NCBI GenBank assembly: GCA_003167215.1
Contig: PMTV01000047.1
Location: 62,001 to 126,000, forward strand
Reading direction: 5' to 3'
DNA: 64,000 nt
From: Acidobacteriota bacterium
Lineage (GTDB): Bacteria; Acidobacteriota; Terriglobia; Acidiferrales; UBA7541
The notes under the pieces were generated by a model. The model saw only the letters and a program-made list of their open reading frames with translations, searched no databases and was not told the DNA's origin. How positions within the stretch are numbered: the stretch's first letter is position 1; every line of letters starts with the position of its first letter. Positions 43,206 through 52,485 of the stretch are shown here, piece by piece. Both the position numbers and the translations under genes were made by a program.

Positions 43206-44072
43206 ATGGCAACGGCGTCGATGCGACGCAGCGATCGTGTCTCATTGACCGTGCTGCTGGAAGCGTCCGGCATAGATAGCCAGGGTCAGGAGTTCAAAGA
43301 CCGGGCCCGCACGATGCTAATCAATCGAGGAGGCGCTGTCATCGTCCTTGATCGCGAATTGAAGCCCGAGCAGGAAATTCAGATTCGCCGCGAGGCGGGG
43401 CCCGATTCCGAGAAGATCGTGCGAGCGCGCGTGGTGGGTGAATTTGGCCGTCAAAAGGACGGGTATCTTTACGGCGTCGAAATACTGAACCCTGAAGATG
43501 ATTTCTGGAAGATTGAATTCCCACCGATGGCGGAATCGACAGAAGCAGTGGCTCGCATGCTGTTGCAATGCAGCTACTGCAAGAGCCGCGAGGTAGCCTA
43601 TCTGAACGAACTCGAGTTGCGCGGTTTCGAAATCAATCGAGGAATCGCGCGACACTGCAAGACTTGCAGCGTGCCGAGCATTTGGACACAGGCTCCCCAC
43701 GAAGATGAAAAGCAACGGGCCATACGCGCTGCGCGCGGGCACCGCACACGTGAACCCGATCCGATCCCCGAAGGCGAAGAGCAGCGAGAGCGCCAGCGAA
43801 TGCGCATGAAGACCAGGCTGACAGCCTGTATCCGGCAGCCGGATATGGATGACGAGCTAGCGGTTTGCGAAGATATTTCGCCGATTGGAATGTGTTTTCG
43901 GAGCAAGCGCCGCTACGACACAAATGCCATCATTCAAGTTGCGGTGCCCTATTCACCGGATGCAGCGAATATTTTTCTTCCGGCGCATGTAGTCTATTCA
44001 GAAGAAATGCCTAGGGCGGGATTATTCAGGCACGGGGTCGAATATCGCAGGGTGGGACCTCGGGCACGGTAG
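43206..44072 (+). CDS. Two-part PilZ-type protein with Cys cluster
   Basis: 288 residues. Two PilZ-like beta barrels are suggested: residues 5-105 (RRSDRVSLTVLLEASG...VVGEFGRQKDGYLYGVEI) and about 200-288 (MKTRLTACIRQP...VCEDISPIGMCFRSKRRY...HGVEYRR). Between them are two CxxC pairs (CSYCKSRE and CKTCSVP) that look like a small zinc ribbon. PilZ domains bind c-di-GMP through RxxxR and D/NxSxxG; here EDISPIG is a fair match for the second motif. GGAGG lies 5 nt before the ATG. It is next to chemosensory cluster 1 and an HD-GYP protein is in the window, so a c-di-GMP link is plausible. Confidence 0.75.
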   Translation: MATASMRRSDRVSLTVLLEASGIDSQGQEFKDRARTMLINRGGAVIVLDRELKPEQEIQIRREAGPDSEKIVRARVVGEFGRQKDGYLYGVEILNPEDDFWKIEFPPMAESTEAVARMLLQCSYCKSREVAYLNELELRGFEINRGIARHCKTCSVPSIWTQAPHEDEKQRAIRAARGHRTREPDPIPEGEEQRERQRMRMKTRLTACIRQPDMDDELAVCEDISPIGMCFRSKRRYDTNAIIQVAVPYSPDAANIFLPAHVVYSEEMPRAGLFRHGVEYRRVGPRAR

Positions 44073-44101
44073 ACCCGGGCGCGGGATCGATCGTTAAAGC
44101 T

Positions 44102-44602
44102 TCAAGCCACCGGTGCAGCGGAGCGTTCGCGAGTGCGGCGTTGGAGATACTTCATGGCGATATTCAGGTAAACCCTTCCGTTCGAAGTCTCAAAACAGAG
44201 TACCGTCGCTTCCGAGTCATTCCCGGCCTTGGCACATTCTTCTTGGGTGAGCAATTCCGGCGGAAGAACTTTGAATTGAAATCCGCGGTCGTTGAGCTGC
44301 GTCACCGCATTGCCGATAACCATATTGGCCAGCTCGCAGACAGTTTCCCGCACGAGCGGCTCAGTGGGACCCACTTCCGTACCGAATAGACAGCCAGCGA
44401 CATGCGCCGCAGCGCTGGGGTCCATGTCGAGAATTACGCGCCCTTCAATCTGTCCGCGAAAAGTAACAACAGCCGCGGTGCCCTTGCGACGGTAGCCATC
44501 GACTTCCATGGTGAGGTCCGCAATTTTCGCGGGGGTCTCCATCATCTCCGCCAGCACGGCGTCGAGAGAGCCGATAAACGGCTGAATCAGTTCCATCCTC
44601 AT
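44102..44602 (-). CDS. cheX: CheX-family phosphatase
   Basis: 166 residues. The CheC/CheX/FliY active-site pattern E-x2-N appears in RETVCELANMVIGNAV, with the CheX-like IEGRVILDMDPSAAAHVAG strand before it. CheX removes phosphate from CheY-P. It overlaps the cheY gene by 4 bp, matching enzyme and substrate. It is the last gene of chemosensory cluster 1. Confidence 0.87.
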   Translation of the reverse strand: MRMELIQPFIGSLDAVLAEMMETPAKIADLTMEVDGYRRKGTAAVVTFRGQIEGRVILDMDPSAAAHVAGCLFGTEVGPTEPLVRETVCELANMVIGNAVTQLNDRGFQFKVLPPELLTQEECAKAGNDSEATVLCFETSNGRVYLNIAMKYLQRRTRERSAAPVA

Positions 44603-45048
44603 CGGGATTTCTCCTCGCCGGCGCCGACCGCGGCGGTGACGCCGTCGTCGTTGAGGACGTAACGGATGATTTCGTAAAGCGCGTCCGGCTTTACCGGTTT
44701 CTGAACGAAATGGCGGGCGCCCTTTTGTAGCGCGGCAAGAATATTGTCCTGATAGCCGACTGAAGACACCATGACGATACGAGCGTCAGGGTGCTCCTGG
44801 ACAATACGTTCGACGGCCTCAATGCCCTCCATCTGCGGCATAGTGATATCCATCAGAACGATATCTGGTTTGGTGCGCGAGTACTCGGTGATAGCGGTGC
44901 AGCCATCGCCCGCTTCGCCGATAACCTGGCCGCCAAAGGATTCGATCATTTTGGCGAGACTTTTTCGCGCGAAGACCGAATCGTCCACGATCAAATAGCG
45001 GACGGGCTCGCTATTTTTTTTTCTGGTCAATGCCTCAAACTGTTTCAT
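44599..45048 (-). CDS. cheY: CheY-like single-domain response regulator
   Basis: 149 residues. The receiver core starts at RYLIVDDSVFARKS, with D67 (IVLMDITMPQMEG) as phospho-acceptor, followed by the switch Ser/Thr region (MVSSVGYQ) and K in VQKPVKPD. A 17-residue N-terminal extension precedes the fold. GGAGAG lies 5 nt before the ATG. It is expected to be phosphorylated by CheA of this cluster and dephosphorylated by CheX. Confidence 0.92.
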   Translation of the reverse strand: MKQFEALTRKKNSEPVRYLIVDDSVFARKSLAKMIESFGGQVIGEAGDGCTAITEYSRTKPDIVLMDITMPQMEGIEAVERIVQEHPDARIVMVSSVGYQDNILAALQKGARHFVQKPVKPDALYEIIRYVLNDDGVTAAVGAGEEKSR

Positions 45049-45082
45049 AACTCTCTCCTTCGTAAGAATGACTCACTGCAAA

Positions 45083-46180
45083 TCACCGTTCACTTGGGAT
45101 TCTTGACACCACCGGCTCCGCAGATGCGCGTTCCGGCAAGCATTTTGATTGCAACACACCGGAAAGATTGGAAAGCGAAACGATACGCGAAGCAAAACCG
45201 CGCTCGATTGCCGAGCGTGGCATGCTGTCCACCACACAGGAATCGGGACTTTGCACGATGGTAAGACCACCCGCGGCGCGCACCGCGCCCATTCCCGTTG
45301 CGCCATCGTCTCCCATGCCGGTCATGAGCACGGCGATAGAGTTGCTGCCGAACTCCTGCGCCACCGATTGGAACAAAACATCCGCAGACGGGCGGTGTCC
45401 GTTCACGCGCGGCTGGTCAACAAGAATGGCAATGTTTCCGTGCTCCATTCGGCGCACTTTCATGTGGCGATTGCCGGGGCAAATCAATGCGCGGCCGGCC
45501 AACAACAAATCGCCCGATTGTGCTTCTTTTACTTCGATGGCGCAGGATTCATTAAGGCGTCGAGCAAACATGTCTGTGAAACCTTCGGGCATATGCTGTA
45601 CGACCAAGAGGCAGCCGGGAAAATCCTCCGGGAGTTGCGAAAAAAGATATTGCAAGGCATTGGGCCCGCCGGTCGAGATGCCAATTGCGACGATTCGCGA
45701 GGGCCAGTTAGGCAGAGAGGTTCGCCGGTGCTCCTTGCGCTTCATCGAAGGCACCGTGATAATCATTTTTGGCGCGCCGGAAGCGGCCGCGAATTTGATC
45801 TTCAATGCGAATTCGGCGGCAATTTGTTCGATACGGCCTGAGGCAGCGTCTTGCGGCTTGGTGACGAAGTCGAAGGCACCCAGCGCGAGCGCCTTCAGGG
45901 TGAGTGATGCGCTGCGATCCGTCTGTGCGCTGAAAACAATCACCGGAACACGATGCTTATGTGTAATCTGGCGGAGCATCTCGATTCCATCCATGCGCGG
46001 CATGTCCAGATCGAGCGTAACCACGTGAGGACGCAGTTCAGCGATTTTTTTCAGGCCCATCTCGCCGTCCATTGCCGTGCCTACTACTTCAATAGAGGGG
46101 TCGCGATGCAGCACCTGCGGAATCAGCTTCCGCATCAATGCCGAATCGTCGACGACAAGAACGCGAATTTTCCCGTTCAC
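45083..46180 (-). CDS. cheB: Chemotaxis methylesterase/glutamine deamidase
   Basis: 365 residues. The receiver domain (1-120, D57 in VTLDLDMPRMDG) is linked to the methylesterase domain with S169 (GISTGGPNAL), H196 (VVQHMPEG) and the Asp of MTGMGDDGATG. It removes methyl groups from MCPs, opposing CheR. It overlaps cheA by 4 bp. Confidence 0.96.
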   Translation of the reverse strand: MNGKIRVLVVDDSALMRKLIPQVLHRDPSIEVVGTAMDGEMGLKKIAELRPHVVTLDLDMPRMDGIEMLRQITHKHRVPVIVFSAQTDRSASLTLKALALGAFDFVTKPQDAASGRIEQIAAEFALKIKFAAASGAPKMIITVPSMKRKEHRRTSLPNWPSRIVAIGISTGGPNALQYLFSQLPEDFPGCLLVVQHMPEGFTDMFARRLNESCAIEVKEAQSGDLLLAGRALICPGNRHMKVRRMEHGNIAILVDQPRVNGHRPSADVLFQSVAQEFGSNSIAVLMTGMGDDGATGMGAVRAAGGLTIVQSPDSCVVDSMPRSAIERGFASRIVSLSNLSGVLQSKCLPERASAEPVVSRIPSER

Positions 46181-48270
46181 GCTATCGCTCCCACGGGCTG
46201 AATTCTGGACAGATAAGAGATCACGGCTAACACGTTCAAAATCAGGACAACTGTTCCATCTCCCAGAATCGAGGCGCCGCTGACGAGCGGCGATGTCACC
46301 AAGCGATCTTCGAGCGCCTTGATCACCAATTCCTCTTCACCCATTAAGCTGTCCACAGCAAGACCAAATTTGCGAGTTCCCGAAGCGATCACTATGACAA
46401 AAACCCGCTTTCCCAGCGCGCGCTGCGGCTGGGATTCAAGACGCTCCAGGCGAACGAGGGTCAAAACCTGGTCGCGCAATTGAAAGACTTCGTGATCGTC
46501 CACGCGGTGGATGTCGCCTTCCGTTACACGGGTGATTTCGACTACCGACGCAAGAGGGACGGCGTACAGCTTTCCTGACACGCGAAACAGAAGCGACTGA
46601 ATACTCGCGAGAGTGAGCGGCACCATCAGACGAAACGTTGTGCCACAGCCGAGTTCGCTTTCAAGCTCAATCGATCCTTTTAGATTGTCGACTGCGGCCT
46701 TGACGACGTCCAAGCCCACACCCCGACCGGAAATCTCGGTTATCTCATCCGCAGTGCTGAGGCCGGGTGCAAAGATCAGGTTCATAATGTCGGAATCGTT
46801 CAGAAGCCCGGTGTCTTCCGTCCGCAGAATTCCGTTCTCGATGGCGCGTCGAAGAATCTTGTTTCGGTCGAGCCCGCGGCCGTCGTCGGAAATTTCGATG
46901 ACCACATGGTCGGCCTCGTGGTAGGCATCCAAACGAACCGTGCCCCGAGCCGGCTTGCGGGCGGCCTCGCGTTCCGCGGCGGTCTCAATGCCATGGTCGG
47001 CTGCGTTACGAACAATATGGGCAAGCGGTTCGGCGAGAGCATCGAGGATGCTTTTATCCAAGTCTGTATTCTGGCCGGCAATTTCCAAGCCAATATCTTT
47101 GTTGCGCATCTTTGCAACGTCGCGCACCACGCGGGGAAACCGGCGAAAGAGCTGTTCCACCGGAACCATGCGGATCTTCATAACCGACTTTTGAAGTTCG
47201 CCGAGAACGCGCGCTTGAAAAGAGAGAGCATCAGCGAATTTGCCGCGCAGGGGATCTTTGGCATGTATGCGTTCGAACTCCATGATCGTGCGCTGCAGCA
47301 TGGATTTTCCGATGATGAGTTCGCCAACTAAATTCATCACGGTATCGATCCGGTCGGCATCGACACGCAGCGTATTTTCGGCTGCGGCGTGCGCCAAGCC
47401 AGAAGGCGCCGCGCCGTCGCGCGATTCGTCGTGATGATCCAACGCCGAATCCGGCGTACCCGCGGCAACGCCGGCAGAGACAGCGGCGGCTTCCGACTCG
47501 ATCAGAATCTCAAGCAGGTCGCGCGGCGCAGCTTGCGGCACGGGAATTTTCAGAACGGAAATCCGGGCAACGACGGAAGGCACGAAACAATGCTCACGTA
47601 TCCAGTCCGCGGACTTGGCGCTCGAGATGGCCGCTTCGATCAGGTTTGTGCTGGCAGCTTGAGCCACGCTTTCCGGATGGAGTACTAATATTTTCCCTGC
47701 GCTTTCCAGGGCTTTGCGCACGAGTTCGAAGGCCGCCGCCGGAAGCAACGATTCCGAATCGAGATGGAACGCGACGTTGTAAACCGATTCGCCGCGCCGG
47801 AAAGCTTCGGCGATCATGAGGCGCTGGTATTCGGTCCAATCAAATTTCGCTTCGCTCGACGATTTTTCGGGGGCCGCAGCCGTTTTGTGCAATAACCGGT
47901 TGATATGATCCCGCAGGGCGCCTCCCACAGGGGGCTGGAGGCGGTTGCGATAGGCGGCGAGCATTTCGTGAAATGTATCGGCAGCGGTGAGAACAACCTC
48001 GGGAATCAGCCCCGCGTTTTGTTTGACCAGCTCCGGGGTCAGGACGTCTTCGAGCTCGTGGGCGAGCTCACTGAGCTCGCGAAAACCGCAGGCGGCGGAA
48101 TCGCCTTTGAGCGTGTGTACGGCGCGGCGGACACTGCGAAGGTGTTCCTTATCGGCCGGATGCTCTTCGAGCGCGAGGCCGGCTTCATTCATGGCCTGCA
48201 GAATCTCCGCGGCGCTCTCGAAAAAGAGGTCGCGAAGTTCGGACGCGCGATCGTCGGGCAGGAAATTCAC
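46177..48270 (-). CDS. cheA: Chemotaxis histidine kinase CheA
   Basis: 697 residues. Hpt domain with H52 (AVHTLKGDSAACGF), a linker with a CheY-binding-like region (about 145-270), dimerisation helices beginning LRVDADRIDTVMNLVGELIIGKSML, an HATPase domain (VRNAADHGIE, DDGRGLD and ISGRGVGLDVV) and a C-terminal CheW-like regulatory domain. It overlaps cheB and cheR by 4 bp each. It is the kinase of chemosensory cluster 1. Confidence 0.96.
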   Translation of the reverse strand: MNFLPDDRASELRDLFFESAAEILQAMNEAGLALEEHPADKEHLRSVRRAVHTLKGDSAACGFRELSELAHELEDVLTPELVKQNAGLIPEVVLTAADTFHEMLAAYRNRLQPPVGGALRDHINRLLHKTAAAPEKSSSEAKFDWTEYQRLMIAEAFRRGESVYNVAFHLDSESLLPAAAFELVRKALESAGKILVLHPESVAQAASTNLIEAAISSAKSADWIREHCFVPSVVARISVLKIPVPQAAPRDLLEILIESEAAAVSAGVAAGTPDSALDHHDESRDGAAPSGLAHAAAENTLRVDADRIDTVMNLVGELIIGKSMLQRTIMEFERIHAKDPLRGKFADALSFQARVLGELQKSVMKIRMVPVEQLFRRFPRVVRDVAKMRNKDIGLEIAGQNTDLDKSILDALAEPLAHIVRNAADHGIETAAEREAARKPARGTVRLDAYHEADHVVIEISDDGRGLDRNKILRRAIENGILRTEDTGLLNDSDIMNLIFAPGLSTADEITEISGRGVGLDVVKAAVDNLKGSIELESELGCGTTFRLMVPLTLASIQSLLFRVSGKLYAVPLASVVEITRVTEGDIHRVDDHEVFQLRDQVLTLVRLERLESQPQRALGKRVFVIVIASGTRKFGLAVDSLMGEEELVIKALEDRLVTSPLVSGASILGDGTVVLILNVLAVISYLSRIQPVGAIA

Positions 48271-49175
48271 TTCGCCCCCTCGACCTTCTGATACACGGTC
48301 GCGTTGTTCTGGTGGATCATGTGGAACTTCGCCGTCAGGCCGAAGAGGCTCTCGGCGTGTCCCACGAAAAGATAGCCTTCCGGATTCAAGCAGCGATGGA
48401 ACTTGTCAATCAGCCGCTTTTGCTCAGGTTCGTCGAAATAAATCATGACGTTGCGGCAGAAAATCGCGTCGTTGCGCTGAGGAAGATATTCGGTCTTCAG
48501 GTTGTGAAAATCGAACTGAACCAAATTTTTTAGCGCGGGCTTGACTAGATATTTGTCGCCGATTTTTTCGAAATAGCGCAGCCGGCAGGTGTAATCCACG
48601 GTCTCCATCTGCGCTTCGGTATAGATTCCCTGCTGCGCTGTGAGCAGCGCCGAGTAGTTGATATCCGACGCGAGGATCTCGACTTTCCAAGGCGGAGGAA
48701 TCAGCGGCTTCGGCGTGGGCATCTCGAACGGAAGCGGGTTCCTTAGGTAATAGTAGGCAAGGGCATCGCACACGAGCAGTGCGAGCGTATAGGGCTCCTG
48801 TCCTGTGGAACATCCAGCGCTCCAGATGCGCAGCGACCAATCGCGCCGTTCCTGTTTGCGTTTCAAAATTTCTTCGAGAATGACTTTTTGAAAAAGCTCC
48901 AGCTGCGGGCGCAAGCGGAAAAAACTTGTCTCGTTCACTGTAAGGTTTTCGAGCAGCGAGATGAGTTCCTGCTTGCCCTCACGGCTGGTGAGCAGACGAT
49001 AGTAACTGTAGAAAGAATCCATCTGGCAGGCCTTGAGGCGGCGCTGCAAGCGGTCGCGCAGGAAATGAGTGCGGCGCTCGTCAAAGTACATGCCGCACTC
49101 CTGGTACACCAATGTCTGCAAGAGCTTCAGCTCGGCTTCCGTGAGTGGTACCTGCGTCGCGAGTGTGGTGGACAT
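48267..49175 (-). CDS. cheR: Chemotaxis methyltransferase CheR
   Basis: 302 residues. N-terminal helical domain (EAELKLLQTLVYQECGMYFDERR) followed by a SAM-binding domain with IWSAGCSTGQEPYTLALL and, later, FCRNVMIYFDEPEQKRLIDKFHRCLNPEGYLFVGHAESL. It methylates glutamates of the cluster's MCP. It lies 33 bp downstream of cheW. Confidence 0.95.
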   Translation of the reverse strand: MSTTLATQVPLTEAELKLLQTLVYQECGMYFDERRTHFLRDRLQRRLKACQMDSFYSYYRLLTSREGKQELISLLENLTVNETSFFRLRPQLELFQKVILEEILKRKQERRDWSLRIWSAGCSTGQEPYTLALLVCDALAYYYLRNPLPFEMPTPKPLIPPPWKVEILASDINYSALLTAQQGIYTEAQMETVDYTCRLRYFEKIGDKYLVKPALKNLVQFDFHNLKTEYLPQRNDAIFCRNVMIYFDEPEQKRLIDKFHRCLNPEGYLFVGHAESLFGLTAKFHMIHQNNATVYQKVEGAK

Positions 49176-49208
49176 TCGTTCCTCGATGTCGTCGCTTTCT
49201 GGCTAAGC

Positions 49209-49709
49209 CTAGAGTTCCCTCTTCGTACTGATCGCCGGACCGGCGCCGACCAATTCGGCGGTTTCGTCCAGACGGCGAAGTTCGCCGCGCTGCAAAATCT
49301 TGTTAAGGTCCAGCAGGATTACCAGGCGCCCGCGCAATTTCCCAACGCCGGTGATGTAGTTCAACTCGCCTTCCTGGAAAACATCCTGCGGGGCTTCAAT
49401 TTCCGAAGGCAGTATCCTTAAGACTTCGGATGCTGAATTCACGAGCAAACCGATAAGCCGGCCTTCCACTTCGACTACCACGATGCGGTTTTTTTTGGTG
49501 GGCGCCGCCACGTTTTCGCGAAATCGCTTGCGCAAATCCACCACCGGAATGATCCGGCCGCGAAGATTGATGACGCCTTCGATGTATTCCGGCGCGTTCG
49601 GGACGGAGGTTATTTCCGGCACGCGCACGATCTCGCGGACTAACGAGATCGGCACGCCAAAAGTCTCGCGCCCGATGCGGAAGCCTACAACCTGAAGTTC
49701 TTTATCCAT
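49209..49709 (-). CDS. cheW: Chemotaxis coupling protein CheW
   Basis: 166 residues with the full CheW beta-barrel pattern: LQVVGFRIGRETFGVPISLVREIVR, PEYIEGVINLRGRIIPVVDLRKRF and the C-terminal INYITGVGKLRGRLVILLDLNKIL type block. It links the MCP to CheA. It follows the MCP gene by 18 bp. A short acidic tail is present. Confidence 0.95.
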   Translation of the reverse strand: MDKELQVVGFRIGRETFGVPISLVREIVRVPEITSVPNAPEYIEGVINLRGRIIPVVDLRKRFRENVAAPTKKNRIVVVEVEGRLIGLLVNSASEVLRILPSEIEAPQDVFQEGELNYITGVGKLRGRLVILLDLNKILQRGELRRLDETAELVGAGPAISTKREL

Positions 49710-49727
49710 GTTGGGACGTATGCGCCT

Positions 49728-51731
49728 TTACGAGCGTGCTAGTTCTGCATACTCCTGCCGGGCCGGCCGCTCCGAACCAGGCGACGCGCGCCGGGAGGAC
49801 TGACGCCGGCCTTCGACGAAGCCCTCGTCGAGCACGAAACGGTCCATCGATTCCAGAAGCGCGCGGGAAAGCTTGGACATTTGTTCCGCTGCCGCCGCCA
49901 ATTCGGTCGAGCTCGAAGTGGATTGCTGCACAAGCTCGCGCATTTTTTCCATCGCGCGCACGACGCCTTGCGCTCCGGAGGCCTGTTCTTCGACTGAAGA
50001 ATTAATCTCTTGCGTAATTTCAGTCAGCCGATTGGTGGCCTTGGCGATTTGCGTGGAGCCGCTGGATTGTTCGGTAGTCGCGGCTCCGATTTCCTGCGAG
50101 AACTTATAAACCTCGGAAACCACGTCGGAGATTTTTTCGAGCGCGAAGCTGAGGTCTTTATTCAACAGCAGGCCTTCCTGCACCATGCTGGTACTCTTTT
50201 CCATGTTATCCACGGCTTCCCGCGCTTCCTTCTGTATGCCCTGAATCAGTTCGGAAATTTCCTTCGTGGATTGTGTGGATTTTTCCGCGAGCTTGCGCAC
50301 TTCTTCGGCGACGACGGCGAAGCCTAATCCGTGTTCACCAGCCCGCGCCGCTTCGATCGCGGCGTTCAAGGCCAGGAGGTTTGTTTGTTCGGCAAGATCA
50401 TCAATCACTTCGATAATTTTGCCGATATCGTCTGCGCGACGGCCAAGCACGTCGATAATTTCGGCCGAGGATTGGATCGCGTGACTCGTGCGGTTTAGTC
50501 CCTCGGTGGCCTTATCCATGGTGACCATTCCGGTTTGGACCTCTTCGCGCGACCGATGCGAAATATCCACCAGCAGCTTCGCCGTATCCGCAACGCGCTG
50601 AATCGAAGTCACCATCTGATCGATGGAAGCGGAAGTTTCGGCGACGCTGGAAGCTTGCACCTGCGTATTCTTGACCACGTTTTGCACGTTGATGCTCATT
50701 TCGTGCATCGTGCTGGTGACTTCATCAATCGCCGATGCCGCCTGCACGCTTACTTTCGCGGATTCATCGGAAGCGCTGGCCATCTGCCCGGAACCGCTGG
50801 CTACTTGCGATGCGCTGTCGCGGACCTGCCGGACAAGTTCGCGCAATCCATGCGTCATGCGGGTGAAGGCCAAGGCCATGGTGTCTTGCGGGGAGCGGGG
50901 CAGGACGGACACCGACAACTGGCCTTCCGCAATCGCCGCAGAGACGGCCGCCATTTCCTTCAAGTGGACAATCATCTTGTTGAAATTTGAAGCGAGCAGA
51001 CCCACCTCATCATCGCGATGAATATCAATGGACTGGTCGAGGTCGCCGGATTCTCCTATGCGATGGGCCACTTCAATCAGGTGATACAGAGGTTCCTTGA
51101 TTGACTTCGCGGTGGCGAAGGCAATGAATCCGCCCAGCAGAATCGCGAGGAATGTGCCGACAGTCGTAATGATGGTGCTCAATGCGGTGGCGGAGGCGGC
51201 CGATGAGTTGGAATCGTCCAACGACTTCCGCACGGACAGGTTGGCCTCATCCAGTACCGCTGTAGATTTGTTAAACCAGGAATTGGGATCGTGCTGAAGG
51301 TAATAAATCTGCAGATCAGAAACCGTGGCGTCGCCTGCGTCTACCTGGTGGCGTTTAGCGATCATCGGCTTCGCAAAATCCTCAAGCCAGCTGCGTTCTC
51401 CTTCATCTACTTGAACAAAAGCGGTCTTCAGGTTTGCATCGTTTACCTTGGACTCGGCGTCCTTTAGAATCTCGGAAAGCTCATTGGCGCCCTTGTTGGT
51501 TTTATCTTCGTCGCGGACATCGCCACTAAGGAGATAATTTCCAAGATACAAACGGGTTTCCATCATTTGAAAGCGTACCGTCTCAATCGCCTTCACGTCG
51601 GACAGGGTCGAAGCAACGGTAGAACGAGCGATGTATTCGCGCCGCACGGTGAAAATATTGATAATGAACAAAACCAGCATGATCGCGAGAACAGCGCCGA
51701 ATCCGAGATAGAGCTTCTTTCCTATTGTCAT
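49728..51731 (-). CDS. Methyl-accepting chemotaxis protein
   Basis: 667 residues. The start MTIGKKLYLGFG leads straight into the first transmembrane helix, followed by a periplasmic four-helix-bundle sensor (about 35-185), a second helix (about 195-215, IITTVGTFLAILLGGFIAF), a HAMP domain and a long signalling region with the hairpin tip [43 protein letters not shown] sits 8 nt before the chosen ATG; the frame continues 15 codons upstream. There is no NWETF-like docking pentapeptide at the C-terminus. It heads the mcp-cheWRABYX cluster. Confidence 0.93.
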   Translation of the reverse strand: MTIGKKLYLGFGAVLAIMLVLFIINIFTVRREYIARSTVASTLSDVKAIETVRFQMMETRLYLGNYLLSGDVRDEDKTNKGANELSEILKDAESKVNDANLKTAFVQVDEGERSWLEDFAKPMIAKRHQVDAGDATVSDLQIYYLQHDPNSWFNKSTAVLDEANLSVRKSLDDSNSSAASATALSTIITTVGTFLAILLGGFIAFATAKSIKEPLYHLIEVAHRIGESGDLDQSIDIHRDDEVGLLASNFNKMIVHLKEMAAVSAAIAEGQLSVSVLPRSPQDTMALAFTRMTHGLRELVRQVRDSASQVASGSGQMASASDESAKVSVQAASAIDEVTSTMHEMSINVQNVVKNTQVQASSVAETSASIDQMVTSIQRVADTAKLLVDISHRSREEVQTGMVTMDKATEGLNRTSHAIQSSAEIIDVLGRRADDIGKIIEVIDDLAEQTNLLALNAAIEAARAGEHGLGFAVVAEEVRKLAEKSTQSTKEISELIQGIQKEAREAVDNMEKSTSMVQEGLLLNKDLSFALEKISDVVSEVYKFSQEIGAATTEQSSGSTQIAKATNRLTEITQEINSSVEEQASGAQGVVRAMEKMRELVQQSTSSSTELAAAAEQMSKLSRALLESMDRFVLDEGFVEGRRQSSRRASPGSERPARQEYAELARS

Positions 51732-51789
51732 GTGTGCCGCCTCCACTCCCCCACTTGCAAGGGCCGCCGCTCGCATCCGAGCGGGCTAG

Positions 51790-52149
51790 TTATCTGGCGC
51801 CCTGGCCGTTAAATTCGAATTCCACAGTTTCCAGTGTTTCTTTCGGTGCTGCTTCAAAACGCCATCTTTTCACTGCGTCGAGCGCAGAATTCACAAGCAA
51901 CGGGCTCCCGCCAATTACTTTTGTAGCGCTCACGTGGCCGTCGGCCGCAACGCTGGCCTCAATCTTGACTTTTCCTGAAACGTTATATTCTTTGGCAAGC
52001 AAAGGATAATCAGGAGCTATTCGAGTGCGTACTCTTCGCTTGTTCGCGTCCGTTGAGTTTTCCTGTGCGGATCCTTTTGGCGGAAGAGCGAGCGATTCAC
52101 CGAAAAGAAGCGCTAGCCCCAAGCCAATCATTCCCATCTTCGACTTCAT
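51790..52149 (-). CDS. Exported TonB C-terminal-domain protein
   Basis: 119 residues. A signal peptide (MKSKMGMIGLGLALLFGESLA) precedes a TonB C-terminal domain: APDYPLLAKEYNVSGKVKIEASVAADGHVSATKVIGGSPLLVNSALDAVKRWRF in two blocks. There is no membrane anchor or Pro-rich spacer beyond the signal, so it is not a classical energy-transducing TonB; such stand-alone domains occur widely in acidobacteria. It lies 58 bp upstream of the MCP on the same strand. Function uncertain. Confidence 0.8.
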   Translation of the reverse strand: MKSKMGMIGLGLALLFGESLALPPKGSAQENSTDANKRRVRTRIAPDYPLLAKEYNVSGKVKIEASVAADGHVSATKVIGGSPLLVNSALDAVKRWRFEAAPKETLETVEFEFNGQGAR

Positions 52150-52325
52150 TCCACTGCCTCCACGCGGGGGATGACTCCAACCTCGGAAATTGCACGAAGG
52201 GTGCCATGCGCAGACCGATATTTTTGCTTGGCAACAAGTCGCCAATTGTGCCGGGATGTCGCTGAGCTACAGCGTCTTAGGGTCTTTGTCAGACTTCCCA
52301 GGATGAGGTGCTGGTAGCTTAGCGT

Positions 52326-52349
52326 CGTCTCAACCCGCTCTCTGCGACC
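52326..52349 (+). promoter_or_regulatory. Looser operator-like half-site pair
   Basis: CGTCTCA at 52326-52332 and TGCGACC at 52343-52349 repeat the arms of the operator at 52357-52373 but are 10 bp apart instead of 3, about one helical turn less a few bases. It may be a secondary site for the same regulator. Confidence 0.35.
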
Positions 52350-52356
52350 CTTCTAT

Positions 52357-52373
52357 CGTCTCAGCCTGCGACA
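52357..52373 (+). promoter_or_regulatory. Operator CGTCTCA-N3-TGCGACA upstream of the kinase-NtrC operon
   Basis: A 7-3-7 imperfect inverted repeat (CGTCTCA, GCC, TGCGACA). The same two arms, identical in all 14 positions, occur in reverse orientation at 56342-56358. It lies 41 bp upstream of a candidate -35 for the operon, a position suited to an activator. The likely binder is the Fis-type helix-turn-helix of the NtrC-like protein encoded in that operon (inference). Confidence 0.55.
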
Positions 52374-52413
52374 GAGCCGATTGCGAGTTACGAAACAGCC
52401 GGCGCCAGTTCGC

Positions 52414-52443
52414 TTGACTCAAAATGAGATTGGGCCGTAACGT
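52414..52443 (+). promoter_or_regulatory. Candidate sigma70 promoter of the kinase operon
   Basis: TTGACT at 52414-52419 and TAACGT at 52438-52443, 18 bp apart, give a start near 52450, about 36 nt before the ATG at 52486. The -10 box is a poor match. No sigma54 -24/-12 element was found here. Confidence 0.35.
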
Positions 52444-52485
52444 CTTTAGCGGTAAGTAAGAATCGCGCGCAGCCCCCAATCCTCC

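Larger units (their letters stand above)
52150..52485. other. Divergent regulatory region between TonB-like and kinase genes
   Basis: 336 bp between divergent starts. It holds no gene. It carries an operator-like inverted repeat (52357-52373), a looser copy of the same arms (52326-52349) and a candidate promoter for the kinase operon (52414-52443). Confidence 0.6.
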
